A DNA stretch of 42,370 nucleotides from Terriglobia bacterium (GCA_020072765.1 JAIQGD010000052.1:1-42370), one strand, 5' to 3'. Counted from the stretch's first letter, positions 27,181 to 35,881 are shown. Program-made: numbers and translations. The notes: generated by a model from the sequence alone, not told the origin.

Positions 27181-28619
27181 CCTCGGGACTTTCCAAGCCG
27201 GCCATCCGGCACGTTCACCTGCTGGGCATCGGCGGGGCCGCCATGGCTCCGGTGGCGGGCATGCTGGCCGAGCGCGGCTTTCGCGTGACCGGCTCCGACG
27301 TCAACGTGTATCCGCCGGCCTCGACGCTGTTGCGCTCGCTGGGCATTTCGTGGAACGAGGGCTACCGCGCGGAAAATCTCAAGCCCGCGCCGGATCTGGC
27401 CGTGATTGGCAACGCCATTTCGCGCGGCAATCCGGAGTTGGAGCACATTCTGGACGAGCGGATTCCGTACTGCTCGATGCCGCAGTTGCTCGAGGAATAC
27501 TTTTTGCCGGGGCGCAGTTCGATTGTGGTGGCGGGGACGCACGGCAAGACCACGACCACGGCGATGCTGGCGTGGATCTTTCAGACCGCCGGGCGCCGGC
27601 CGGACTTTCTGATCGGCGGGGTGGCGCCGAACTTCGGCGACCGCAGCTACAGCCTGGGCGGCGGCGAAGAGTTCATCATCGAAGGCGACGAGTACGACAC
27701 GGCCTTTTTTGACAAGGCGCCAAAATTTCTGCACTATCATCCCGAGGAACTGATCCTCACTTCGCTGGAATACGACCACGCCGATATTTATCCCGATCTC
27801 GCGTCGATCGCGCTGCAGTTTCGCCGCCTGGTGAACCTGGTGCCGCGGCGGGGCCGCATTCTGATCTGGGGCGAGAGTGCCGAGCTGAAAGAGGTCACGG
27901 CCAAGGCGTTCTGCCGCGTGGAGACGTTTGGGCTGACGCCGGAGTGCGACTGGTGCGCGGGGGATATCTTGTGGCAGGACTCGGCGACGGAGTTCCGCGT
28001 CGCGCATCGCGGGAGAGAGGCGGCGCGCATTCGCATTCCGGTCGCGGGACGCCACAACGTGCTGGACGCGCTGGCGGCCGTGGCGCTGGCGCACGGCCGG
28101 GGCGTCGAGCGGGAAGCGATCGAGCGCGCGCTGGGCACGTTTGAGAGCGTGCGGCGGCGCATGGAGATCAAGGGAGAAGCCGGGGGCGTGCTGGTGGTCG
28201 AGGATTTCGCGCACCATCCCACCGCCATCCGGCTGACCATCGAGGCGGCGCGGACGCGCTGGCCGGGGCGCAAGATCTGGGCGGCGGTGGAGCCGCGCTC
28301 GAACACCATGCGGCGCAAAGTGTTTCAGGAAGCGCTGCCCGACGCGCTGGCGCTGGCCGACGGCGTGCTGTTGGGGCCCGTCAGCCGCGCGCAGTTGATC
28401 GAGGAGAAGGACCGGCTGTCGCCCGAAGCCATCGCCGCGGCGACGCGCGCCCGCGGCTGCGTAGCCCAGGCTTTTGGCGCCACGGAAGAAATTGTGGAGT
28501 ATCTGCTGGAGAAGGGCGCGGCCGGGGACATGGTCCTGATCATGTCCAACGGGAGTTTCGACGGCCTCACCGGGAAGCTTCTGGAAAAGCTGGCCGGCCG
28601 TGCCGGTGGGCGCGCATGA
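27177..28619 (+). CDS. mpl: UDP-MurNAc:tripeptide ligase
   Basis: 480 residues, a Mur ligase. Mpl joins the recycled tripeptide L-Ala-gamma-D-Glu-mDAP to UDP-MurNAc. Seen: HVHLLGIGGAAMAPVAGML (UDP-binding N-domain), ATP loop AGTHGKTTTT (119-128), EGDEYDTAFFDKAPKFLHY, which is the Mpl/MurC-type central motif, and VEDFAHHPTAIRLTI with VEPRSNTMR near the C-terminus. The last two strings favour Mpl over MurC. It directly follows the LD-carboxypeptidase, which makes its tripeptide substrate, and the two genes overlap by 4 nt (ATGA). Confidence 0.94.
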   Translation: MTSGLSKPAIRHVHLLGIGGAAMAPVAGMLAERGFRVTGSDVNVYPPASTLLRSLGISWNEGYRAENLKPAPDLAVIGNAISRGNPELEHILDERIPYCSMPQLLEEYFLPGRSSIVVAGTHGKTTTTAMLAWIFQTAGRRPDFLIGGVAPNFGDRSYSLGGGEEFIIEGDEYDTAFFDKAPKFLHYHPEELILTSLEYDHADIYPDLASIALQFRRLVNLVPRRGRILIWGESAELKEVTAKAFCRVETFGLTPECDWCAGDILWQDSATEFRVAHRGREAARIRIPVAGRHNVLDALAAVALAHGRGVEREAIERALGTFESVRRRMEIKGEAGGVLVVEDFAHHPTAIRLTIEAARTRWPGRKIWAAVEPRSNTMRRKVFQEALPDALALADGVLLGPVSRAQLIEEKDRLSPEAIAAATRARGCVAQAFGATEEIVEYLLEKGAAGDMVLIMSNGSFDGLTGKLLEKLAGRAGGRA

Positions 28620-30460
28620 AGCGTTGGTCCGGCAGCGCCGTTTGCGGTGATGGGATGTGGCGGGCGGTTTGTGTGGCGCTGTTTGCGTGCGTGCTGATGT
28701 TGGCCGCGGCGGGGCCGGCGGGCGCCACGATTCGGTACCAGGTATCGCTGGCGCATCCCGAACAGCACGTGTTGCACATTGCCATGACGGTCGAGGCGGA
28801 GCGGCCGGAGATCGTGGTGGCCATGCCCGCGTGGAACGCGATTTATCAGGTGCGCGACTTCGCCTACCGCGTGCGCGGCCTGCATGCGGTCGCGCACAGC
28901 ACGGGATCGCTGGGGCTCTCCGTACAACCGATCGACAAACAGACCTGGCGGATCTCCATGCCACCGTCTCAGGCGCAGCCTGTGCATGACGACGTGGAGA
29001 TCGACTATGCGGTGGAATGGGACGAGCCCGGGCCGTTCAACTCGCAGCTCAACGCGCATCACGCGTTTCTGAATTTTGCGGAGATCCTGCTGTACGTGCC
29101 GGAGCGCCGCGCCGAGGCGGCGGAGGTCACGTTCACGGACGTGCCCGAGGGATGGCGGGTGGCCGCGGAGCTTCCCGGCGGTGCGCGGGCGAACTCGTTC
29201 GCGGCGAGCGGGTACGACGCTCTGGTCGACGCGCCGGTGGAGGCGGGGAAATTCTCGCAGTTCGAATTCGACAACGCCGGGGCGCACTTCCGCGTGGTGG
29301 TGGACGCGGAGAAGTGGGACAAGAAATTCCTGGAAGATTGCCTGCGCGCCATCACGAAGTACGAACTGCAACTGATGGGCGGCGCGCCGTTCGATTCCGC
29401 GCGCAAGGAGTACACGTTTATTTTTCACGTTGGCCGGTACGCCGAAGTGGGCGGGGGCGGGATGGAGCACTCGAATTCGACCGCGATTGCCGACACGTCG
29501 GTGGCAAATGCCGCGGCGCTGGCCGCGCATGAATTCTTCCACGCGTGGAACGTCAAGCGCATTCGTCCGCAAGCGTTGGAGCCCGTGGATTACACGCGGG
29601 AGCAGTACACGCGCGCGCTGTGGTTCGCCGAAGGCGTCACCAGCGCGTACAGCGCCTATACGCTGGAGCGCACGGGGCTGTGGCCGAAGAGCCAGTTCTA
29701 CGGCGACCTGGCGTGGCAGATCGAGCAGCTGGAAGGGCGGCCGGCGCGGAAATGGCAGAGCGCGGAAGAATCGAGCCTGGATACGTGGCTGGAAAAATAT
29801 GATGCCTACAGCGCTCCCGACCGCAGCATCTCGTATTACAACAAGGGGCAGCTTCTCGGCGTGTTGCTCGACCTGACGATTCGGGAGGCCACCGAGAATC
29901 GCAAGTCGCTCGACGACGTGCTGCGGCGGCTGTACGCCGGGTACGCGCAGCAGCACACCTTCTACAAGGAGAGCGAAGGGGTTCGCGCCGCGGCCGAGGA
30001 AGTGGCCGGCACGAGCCTGGAGGATTTTTTCAGGCGGTACGTCGTGGGGACGGAGGATATTCCCTACGACTCGTTTCTCGCGCTGGCCGGTCTGGCTCTG
30101 AAGGTGGAAGCCCTGCAGACGGCCGACATCGGATTTTCGCCCGCCAGCGCGTTTGAGATGCGGCTCGGCGTGGCTTGGGTCGAGCCGGGAGGGCCGGCGG
30201 AAGCCGCCGGATTGCGGGTGGGCGATACCGTGGTCGAGTGGAACGGCAAGGCCGCCACCTGGGCCGACGTGGCGGCGCTGCAGAATCTTTCGCCGGGGGA
30301 GAAGGTGGCGCTGCGCGTGGAGCGCGACGGCGAAAAGCTGACGATTTCCTACGCGCTGGGCACGGCCACGAGGATGCGCTATTCCATCTCCGAGATTCCG
30401 CATGCCTCCAGCCGCCAGCGACGCATCCGCGAAGGCCTTCTGCGGGGCAGCACCGACTGA
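28616..30460 (+). CDS. M61 (glycyl aminopeptidase) family metallopeptidase with PDZ domain
   Basis: 614 residues. A signal peptide (about 14-37) leads to an M61 N-terminal beta domain, the zinc motif HEFFH (305-309) in AAHEFFHAWNVKRIRP, and the third ligand region WFAEGVTSAYSAYTL. A C-terminal PDZ domain (about 505-590) carries WVEPGGPAEAAGLRVGDTVVEWNG. M61 peptidases cut N-terminal Gly or Ala residues; this one should act outside the cytoplasmic membrane. Its ATG overlaps the mpl stop (ATGA). Whether it serves murein recycling or is merely co-transcribed is unclear, since the other two enzymes are cytoplasmic. Confidence 0.92.
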   Translation: MKRWSGSAVCGDGMWRAVCVALFACVLMLAAAGPAGATIRYQVSLAHPEQHVLHIAMTVEAERPEIVVAMPAWNAIYQVRDFAYRVRGLHAVAHSTGSLGLSVQPIDKQTWRISMPPSQAQPVHDDVEIDYAVEWDEPGPFNSQLNAHHAFLNFAEILLYVPERRAEAAEVTFTDVPEGWRVAAELPGGARANSFAASGYDALVDAPVEAGKFSQFEFDNAGAHFRVVVDAEKWDKKFLEDCLRAITKYELQLMGGAPFDSARKEYTFIFHVGRYAEVGGGGMEHSNSTAIADTSVANAAALAAHEFFHAWNVKRIRPQALEPVDYTREQYTRALWFAEGVTSAYSAYTLERTGLWPKSQFYGDLAWQIEQLEGRPARKWQSAEESSLDTWLEKYDAYSAPDRSISYYNKGQLLGVLLDLTIREATENRKSLDDVLRRLYAGYAQQHTFYKESEGVRAAAEEVAGTSLEDFFRRYVVGTEDIPYDSFLALAGLALKVEALQTADIGFSPASAFEMRLGVAWVEPGGPAEAAGLRVGDTVVEWNGKAATWADVAALQNLSPGEKVALRVERDGEKLTISYALGTATRMRYSISEIPHASSRQRRIREGLLRGSTD

Positions 30461-30520
30461 TATGTTGCCTGCATGCACTCGCGGTTCCAACAGTTTGCGG
30501 AAGAAGTCAAAACCGGTGCC

Positions 30521-30581
30521 TCAGGGGTTAAAACCCCTGATGAAAGAGCGTGTCTTATGTCGGAGCTGGAAGCTCCGACCC
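30521..30581. repeat. Dispersed palindrome and hairpin pair
   Basis: TCAGGGGTTAAAACCCCTGA (30521-30540) is a perfect palindrome. Next is GTCTTATGTCGG (30552-30563) and a hairpin CGGAGCT-GGA-AGCTCCG (30561-30577). GTCTTATGTCG recurs at 31,448. It fills the gap between the peptidase and acyltransferase genes. Confidence 0.75.
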
Positions 30582-30640
30582 CCTAAAATGCCCCTTCTCC
30601 CGCAGCCCGCTATGGGGTTCACGTTGAACTCGTTCTCGTC

Positions 30641-31390
30641 ATGATCCGCACCTGCGCTGTCGTCGCGTTTATGGCTCTGGGGATTGTTCTCGTCTTCCCG
30701 TGGCTGATCGTGTGGAGTCTGCTGGTGGGCAACCCGGAGCTGCTGTACGCCACGGCGACCCGGGCGATTCGGGTGGCGTGCCGGATGGCCGGACTGCGCA
30801 TCCGCGTCGAAGGCCTGGAAAAAATTCCGCCGCGCGCGTGCATCTTCGCGGCCAACCACGCCTCGAACCTCGATCCGCCCGCGCTGGTGGCCGTGATTCC
30901 GCGCCGGGTGTCCTTCCTTGCCAAAAAGGAGGTTTTCCGCATTCCGATTTTGGCCACCGCGATGCGCGTGGCGCAGTTTGTCCCCGTGGACCGCGCCAGC
31001 CGGGAAGCCGCCACGGCCAGCGTGGACATCGCCGCGCGGCGCTTGAAGGAGGGTCTGTCGTTCGCGGTGTTTCCGGAGGGCACGCGCAGCCCCGACGGCC
31101 GAATGCGGCCTTTCAAGAAGGGCACGTTTGTGATGGCGATTCAGGCCGGGGCTCCGGTGGTGCCGGTGTCGATCGTGGGGGCGCAGAACCTGATGCAGAA
31201 AGGGAAGTGGACGCTGCGTCCGGGCGAGGTGACCATCCGCTTCGGGCCGGCCGTGGACGCCTCCGAGTACACCCTCGATCGCCGGGGGGAACTGCTGGCC
31301 CGCGTCGAGTCGCTGGTCGCCGCCGGATTGCCTCCCGAGCAGCAGCCTGCCGCACCATCACCTGCCGCAAATTCCTCTCCCGCCGAGTAA
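30641..31390 (+). CDS. 1-acyl-glycerol-3-phosphate acyltransferase family (PlsC-like)
   Basis: 249 residues. N-terminal membrane anchor (about 3-27). Motif I NHASNLDPP (HX4D, about 72-80), motif III FPEGTRSPDG (about 145-154) and PVVPVSIVGA (motif IV) are complete. It should add a fatty acid to lysophosphatidic acid in phospholipid synthesis at the inner membrane. An Ala/Pro-rich tail follows. No Shine-Dalgarno sequence is obvious at the ATG; TTG or GTG alternatives do not improve the fit. Confidence 0.92.
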   Translation: MIRTCAVVAFMALGIVLVFPWLIVWSLLVGNPELLYATATRAIRVACRMAGLRIRVEGLEKIPPRACIFAANHASNLDPPALVAVIPRRVSFLAKKEVFRIPILATAMRVAQFVPVDRASREAATASVDIAARRLKEGLSFAVFPEGTRSPDGRMRPFKKGTFVMAIQAGAPVVPVSIVGAQNLMQKGKWTLRPGEVTIRFGPAVDASEYTLDRRGELLARVESLVAAGLPPEQQPAAPSPAANSSPAE

Positions 31391-31411
31391 CCCGGGCGAG
31401 GACCGTTGCAG

Positions 31412-31516
31412 GGAGCTTCAGCGGCTAAAGCCGTTCTCATTTTGTGGGTCTTATGTCGCGGTCCCGACTGCTGTCCGGGACGCAAGCGGCGCGCTGAAGC
31501 CGCGACCCACAAAGAA
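31412..31516. repeat. Dispersed inverted-repeat cluster
   Basis: A small hairpin CGGCT-AA-AGCCG (31422-31433), then a large inverted repeat: TTTGTGGGTC (31440-31449) and CGCGG (31457-31461) pair with CCGCGACCCACAAAG (31500-31514). It includes the shared GTCTTATGTCG word. No gene is visible in the 191-nt gap. Confidence 0.7.
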
Positions 31517-31564
31517 TCTCGAGTTACCAAACACACTCTACATTCCAAGCGGCTCGGATTTTGC

Positions 31565-31573
31565 TGTTATACT
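31565..31573 (+). promoter_or_regulatory. Extended -10 (TGT-TATACT) for a leaderless gene
   Basis: TATACT (31568-31573) is preceded by TGT. The ATG of the MBL gene begins 9 nt after it, so the transcript should start at or within 2 nt of the ATG. No -35 is clear. Confidence 0.55.
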
Positions 31574-31581
31574 GCCGTTTA

Positions 31582-32280
31582 ATGCCCGAACGGCTCATCC
31601 ACAAAGTGATTCCCGTCGGATTGTTGCAGTGCAATTGCTCGATTCTTGGCGACGCGGAGACGCACGAGGCGATCGTGGTGGATCCCGGCGACGAGGTGGA
31701 TTACATCCTCGAGATTCTCCGCCAGGACAACCTCAAGGTGATGGCCATCGTCAGCACACACACGCACATTGACCACGTCGGCGGCCTCGCGAAGCTGCAT
31801 CGCGCCACGGGAGCGCCCGTCCTGATCCACAAGGACGATCTCCACCTGTATACCACGCTCGAGACTCAGGCCCAGTGGATCGGAGTGCCTACGCCGGAGA
31901 TGGTGCGCATTGACGATTTTGTGAAGGAAGGCGACAAACTGCGCTGGGGCGGGTTTGCGGCGCAGATTCTGCACACGCCCGGCCATACGCAGGGGAGCAT
32001 CAGCCTCGTTGTGGAACCCAATGCCGCCCCGCACCCACACGATCACGCCCACGCTCACCCGCCCGATCATGCGCCGGCGGTGCCGCGCCTGCTGGCGGGC
32101 GATACGCTGTTTCAGGGCAGTATCGGCCGCACCGATCTGCCCGGCGGGTCGTATCCGCAGATTATGAAGTCGATTCACGAAAAACTTCTCGTCCTTCCCG
32201 ACGAAGTCGTGGTCATTCCCGGCCACGGCGATCCCACCACCATCGGTGAGGAGCGCGAACACAATCCCTTTCTCCGCTGA
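31582..32280 (+). CDS. MBL-fold hydrolase, glyoxalase II-like, with His-rich loop
   Basis: 232 residues. Metal site: THTHIDHVGG (HxHxDH), HTPGHTQGS, GDTLFQGSIGRTDL and the last His in PGHGDPTT. This is the YcbL/GloB-like set; such enzymes hydrolyse thioesters such as S-lactoylglutathione, or persulfides. An unusual loop of about 20 residues, PHPHDHAHAHPPDHAPAVPR (about 152-171), with six His, sits between strands near the third ligand and could bind or store metal. Start at 31582: the earlier TTG lies upstream of the -10 box and would not be in the mRNA. Confidence 0.9.
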   Translation: MPERLIHKVIPVGLLQCNCSILGDAETHEAIVVDPGDEVDYILEILRQDNLKVMAIVSTHTHIDHVGGLAKLHRATGAPVLIHKDDLHLYTTLETQAQWIGVPTPEMVRIDDFVKEGDKLRWGGFAAQILHTPGHTQGSISLVVEPNAAPHPHDHAHAHPPDHAPAVPRLLAGDTLFQGSIGRTDLPGGSYPQIMKSIHEKLLVLPDEVVVIPGHGDPTTIGEEREHNPFLR

Positions 32281-32587
32281 GGCGTATCCGGTTGCGATGC
32301 GAGGAAGGGGGCGGAAAAGCCCCACCCTTAGCACAGTTCGCGAAGGATGGGGCACCCGCAGAACATACTCCCGCAACATACTCCCGAGTACAGTACCGCG
32401 CTGGTATGATGTGCCGCGTGGGTTAGGATCAAACCGCGGGCCGAGAGGCGGGCAAAGCTGAGCCACCCGCCGACCAGTTGTACTGAGAGCTTGTGGGAGC
32501 AGGAATGGAAAGGCGTGTTCAAGATGTATAACCCGAACGGTCGCGGATATGCGGATGGAAGCATCATCCACGCTGGAGCCACGAGCT
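32281..32587. other. Gap with dispersed repeat, tandem 13-bp repeat and -10 box
   Basis: About 300 nt without a gene. It holds a CCCCACCC/GGATGGGGC pair (about 32,319-32,352), then AACATACTCCCGC twice in tandem (32362-32386), then an extended -10 TGG-TATGAT (32402-32410). The tandem repeat covers the -35 position of this -10 and could be a binding site for a regulator of the next gene. Confidence 0.45.
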
Positions 32588-34036
32588 ATGCTTCGAGCGA
32601 AGCCCAATAAATTTCTCCTCTTGGCGGCCGTGGTTCCTGTTGTGGCCTTTGCCTTGAGCGCCGGGCCGGCGGATTCAACCTTCCGCAACCTCGGGATGTC
32701 AAAGCTGGATTCGACCATCAGCTGTATTCAGAGCGTGTTTGGCAAACCCGCAATTTGGGATTCCAGTGTTAGATATTGGATGGACTTCACTCTCTCACCG
32801 TGTCCGGACTCCCAGAGCGCACTGGAGCAAGCCTTGGCTGAGCAAGGTGTCCGCGTGTTCGACGCGCAGGACTTTGCATTCATCGCTGACGCATTGCTTT
32901 GGCGACCCCGCGACCCGAACGCCGATGTCCATCCGCACGCCGTCCTCAAATGGAACTCGATTAAGATTCATTTCAATCTACAGAAGCTTTACGAGAAGGA
33001 CGAACTGCCGGAAGGAGCCCCCCAGATCGCAAGCGAGATTCTGAAATCGGCGAGGATGATCCCCTTCAATATGAGCATGCTGAACAACGACGGCTTTCCC
33101 ACACCTGGCGCAGTGGAAACGAGCCTCAATATCGCAATTTGGGAGGGAAGGCTGGGAGGAGAGAAAGGTGAAGCACAGTCGCTTGTCGCGCTGATTCATG
33201 CTCAGCCTCACTCCTCTACGGCAAGACTCGTTTATGGAGAAATGCGCGAGCGGCGCTACGTAATGCTCTGGGACTCTCCGTTGTTCAACATTCTGAACGG
33301 GAACATTCATTTCGAGGACGTGAACGGAGACGGACAGAAAGAAATTGTGATCGACTCCATGACATATGGAAATCGGGAGTATCCCATATTGGTTGTGTTC
33401 GACAGGTCGGGCAAAGAGCTAACGCGGCAGAAGATGTGCCTGACGGACTTCGGTTTCACTGGCGGGTATGGTGCAGAAGACGGTGTATGTGCCATCTATG
33501 GAACAGATATTTCGTTCAGCGAAAACGAGGAGGGGCCAAAAGACATTTACGTCACGAATTGGGACGACAACCAAAATCATGTCTTCAAGCTCTTGAATAG
33601 CATTTATGTCCCCGGCCCTCCCGCGCCTGGGCCATTTCCTCCTGCTCCTCCGCCACCGCCCCTTCCCCCAGATCCAGCCCAGCTAAACCAGGAAGGCCTG
33701 GAACAAATGCGGACGAGGAATTATGTGTCGGCACGAATCAAATTTGAGCAGGCATCGCTTCTGGCGGGCGACAAGAATCCGGAGTACGCCGACAACCTCG
33801 GATTCGCCTTTTACAGGGAGGGGAAGTACGATTTATCACTTTATTGGTTTCAGAAAGCCATCCAACTCGATCCGAAGCGGGTCGTTACCTACATGAATCT
33901 CGGCGATGCGCTTGTGAAAGTGAATCGCAACGCCGAAGCGCGCGACGCCTACAAGAAGTATCTGGAACTCGCCCCCAACTCCAAATCCGCTCCCGACGTG
34001 CAGAAGAAGCTCGACGCCCTGTCACACACGCCTTGA
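32588..34036 (+). CDS. Secreted TPR protein with an FG-GAP-like segment
   Basis: 482 residues. Signal peptide (about 1-30), a large unassigned domain (about 35-350) with one FG-GAP-like calcium segment (FEDVNGDGQKEIVIDS, about 239-254), a Pro-rich hinge (VPGPPAPGPFPPAPPPPPLPP), and three TPRs at the C-terminus (about 378-480). The large domain resembles nothing I know. GC is clearly lower than in the flanking genes, as also near 20-21 kb, suggesting later arrival. Start at 32588 gives a clean signal peptide; starts at 32549 or 32555 would add 11-13 residues. Confidence 0.7.
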   Translation: MLRAKPNKFLLLAAVVPVVAFALSAGPADSTFRNLGMSKLDSTISCIQSVFGKPAIWDSSVRYWMDFTLSPCPDSQSALEQALAEQGVRVFDAQDFAFIADALLWRPRDPNADVHPHAVLKWNSIKIHFNLQKLYEKDELPEGAPQIASEILKSARMIPFNMSMLNNDGFPTPGAVETSLNIAIWEGRLGGEKGEAQSLVALIHAQPHSSTARLVYGEMRERRYVMLWDSPLFNILNGNIHFEDVNGDGQKEIVIDSMTYGNREYPILVVFDRSGKELTRQKMCLTDFGFTGGYGAEDGVCAIYGTDISFSENEEGPKDIYVTNWDDNQNHVFKLLNSIYVPGPPAPGPFPPAPPPPPLPPDPAQLNQEGLEQMRTRNYVSARIKFEQASLLAGDKNPEYADNLGFAFYREGKYDLSLYWFQKAIQLDPKRVVTYMNLGDALVKVNRNAEARDAYKKYLELAPNSKSAPDVQKKLDALSHTP

Positions 34037-34100
34037 GTGTCGGTTCGAGCGCGACGCAGGCTGGAATCCCGCTGCGGCCGTTGAGGGCTCTCGGTCCTGG

Positions 34101-34118
34101 GATGGTTCTAGAACCATC
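34101..34118. repeat. 18-bp perfect palindrome
   Basis: GATGGTTCTAGAACCATC reads the same on both strands with no spacer. It lies 64 nt after the TPR gene stop in a 464-nt gap that has no gene. It may be an operator or a short element. Confidence 0.7.
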
Positions 34119-34313
34119 TATTGCTGGCTATGGAACATGGGGTGGGACGCTGCTTTACTCCACTTGGGGCGCGCTAGATAATTCGCATGGTTGTTTACGG
34201 TGCGCGGTGCCAGCGGGCAATGGCGGGGCCGGCGGAATCGGCGCGGTAGCGGTGTCTACGGCCGGGTCCGGGGCTTGCCGGCTTAGCAGGCTGCTGAGGG
34301 AGTCGGTGCCAGG

Positions 34314-34373
34314 CTTCAGGGGTTAAAACCACTGAAGAAGGTGCAGGGTGTTCGGCGGGGTTGAAACCCCGCC
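34314..34373. repeat. Two dispersed palindromes
   Basis: CTTCAGGGGTT-AA-AACCACTGAAG (34314-34337, one mismatch) and GGCGGGGTTGAAACCCCGCC (34354-34373, perfect arms). Same family as 30,521. The rest of the gap to 34,500 shows another inverted pair, GGGTCA (34457) with GGGGTGACC (34486), and no coding region. Confidence 0.75.
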
Positions 34374-34500
34374 CTTCCGTCCTGTGGCGGCGCACCCGTG
34401 AAGTGGGTGGCGGGCAACGGAAGTGCCATGGAGGCAGGCACGCGGCCAGCGGCCGCGGGTCAATTTTTGGGACTCATGACATTCGCGGGGTGACCTACAC

Positions 34501-35026
34501 ATGAGACGTTCCGATTTAGTGCGAGCACAAACCAAGGGGAAGATGGCGCGGACTTCGCAGATCGTGTTTGGCGAGCGGCAGCATCTGCTGCGCGTGCTCG
34601 ATTCGGTGGAGCGGAGCGCGCTGCCGGCGGCCCGGCGCGAGCAGGAGGCGCGGGTGATCGAGCAGTTGATCCACGCGCGGACGCAGGAGCTGAACCGGAT
34701 CAATGCCGGGTGGGACGAAAAAGTGGCGACGGTGCTGAGCGCGGGAGACGCCGAAGGAAGATTACTATTTGCTGCGGCTGATCAGCGAGCATCCGAAGGT
34801 GGCGCCGAAGACGCTGACGCGGCTATCGCACCATCCCTACGCGGCGATCCGCGAGAATATCGCGCGCCATCCGAACACGGACGGGCCGACGCTTTCGCGC
34901 CTGAGCCGCGACCGCAGCCAGCCGCTGTGGTACCTGGTGGCCTTCAATCCCAACGCGCCCGGACCGCTGCGCAAGAAGTTGCAGGAGCGCATGCGGCGTC
35001 TGGGCGAAAAGCCCGCCACCCAGTAG
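34501..35026 (+). pseudogene. LRV-type (leucine-rich repeat variant) protein split by a frameshift
   Basis: Two parts in different frames. The first, from 34501 (or ATG 34543, MARTSQIVFGE), is helical and runs to VATVLSAGD near 34750. The second, in the next frame, reads PKDYYLLRLISEHPKVAPKT, then LSHHPYAAIRENIARHPNTD and LSRDRSQPLWYLVAFNPNAP to the stop at 35026. The repeating AIRENIARHPNT / WYLVAFNPNAP units fit LRV-type helical repeats. A one-base gain or two-base loss near 34,746-34,752 rejoins both parts smoothly. The longer frame 34501-35856 is an artefact of this shift joined to the next gene. Function unknown. Confidence 0.65.
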
Positions 35027-35037
35027 GGCGGCGCGGA

Positions 35038-35856
35038 GTGTCCAGCGAGGCATCCGCATCCGGCAAGGCCTTCGCGTGGGATGCGCGGGATTACGCGCGC
35101 AATTCGCGCATCCAGGAAGAGTTCGGGCGGAAGCACATCGAATTGCTGGAACTCTCCGGCGGCGAAGCCGTGCTGGACATCGGCTGCGGCGATGGAAGAT
35201 TGACCGCCGTGCTGGCGCAAAGAGTGCCGCGCGGCCGGGTGGTCGGCATCGACAGCTCGCCGGAAATGATCGCGGCGGCCCGGGAAACGCAGCAATCCCT
35301 CCATTCCCATCTCACCTTTGAAACGATGGACGCGACGGCGCTGCCATTTCACGCCGAATTCGACCTGGTTTTTTCGACCTCCGCGCTGCACTGGGTGAAA
35401 GATCATCTGGCCGTGCTGCGGGGCATTGTTCAGGCCCTCAAGCCTCGGGGAGATCTGCATCTCACGTTTGGAGCACGGGGCACGCTGGGAGGGCTGCAGG
35501 AAGTTCTGAACGCGGTCATGCGGGCGCCGACGTGGAGGGCTCGTTTTCAGGGTTTTGAGAGCCCCTACGGCTTTTACGGGATGGAGGAGTACGGGCCGTG
35601 GCTGGAGCAGTGCGGATTCATCGTGGAGCGGCTGGGGGTGGTGGAGCGCGATGTGGCGCATGCGGGCCGGGAAGCTTTCGAGGGTTGGCTGCGCACCACG
35701 GGAATGCCGTATGCGGAGCGGATCGAGGCGGAGAAGCGTCCGGCGTTTCTGCGCGAAGTGATCGATCGCTATGTCGAGCGGAGCCCCATGGATGCTGAGG
35801 GTGCGATCCACGTTCCGATGGTCAACCTGGTGGTGAAGGCACGGCGGCGCGATTAG
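35038..35856 (+). CDS. SAM-dependent methyltransferase (trans-aconitate methyltransferase-like)
   Basis: 272 residues, class I methyltransferase. SAM-binding VLDIGCGDG (45-53), GRVVGIDSSPEMI (motif II), FETMDATALPF and FDLVFSTSALHWVKDH (motif IV). The Y/R/Q-rich N-terminus (ARDYARNSRIQEEFG), the LHWV segment and the C-terminal EAFEGWLRTTGMPYAERI fit the Tam group. Substrate is unproven. Start: GTG at 35038, 12 nt after the stop of the broken gene; there is no ATG before the conserved N-terminus, and GGCGG lies upstream. Confidence 0.82.
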   Translation: MSSEASASGKAFAWDARDYARNSRIQEEFGRKHIELLELSGGEAVLDIGCGDGRLTAVLAQRVPRGRVVGIDSSPEMIAAARETQQSLHSHLTFETMDATALPFHAEFDLVFSTSALHWVKDHLAVLRGIVQALKPRGDLHLTFGARGTLGGLQEVLNAVMRAPTWRARFQGFESPYGFYGMEEYGPWLEQCGFIVERLGVVERDVAHAGREAFEGWLRTTGMPYAERIEAEKRPAFLREVIDRYVERSPMDAEGAIHVPMVNLVVKARRRD

Positions 35857-35881
35857 CGGCGTGCGGAGAAGGTTGTTTGCG

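Noticed and set aside
30521-34373. CRISPR array from repeated palindromes
   Set aside because: The units are irregularly placed, differ in sequence, lack evenly sized spacers, and no cas gene is nearby.
34501-35856. Single 451-residue methyltransferase with a long N-terminus
   Set aside because: Residues 85-179 of that frame are nonsense; the true second part of the upstream gene lies in the next frame, and the methyltransferase starts at GTG 35038.
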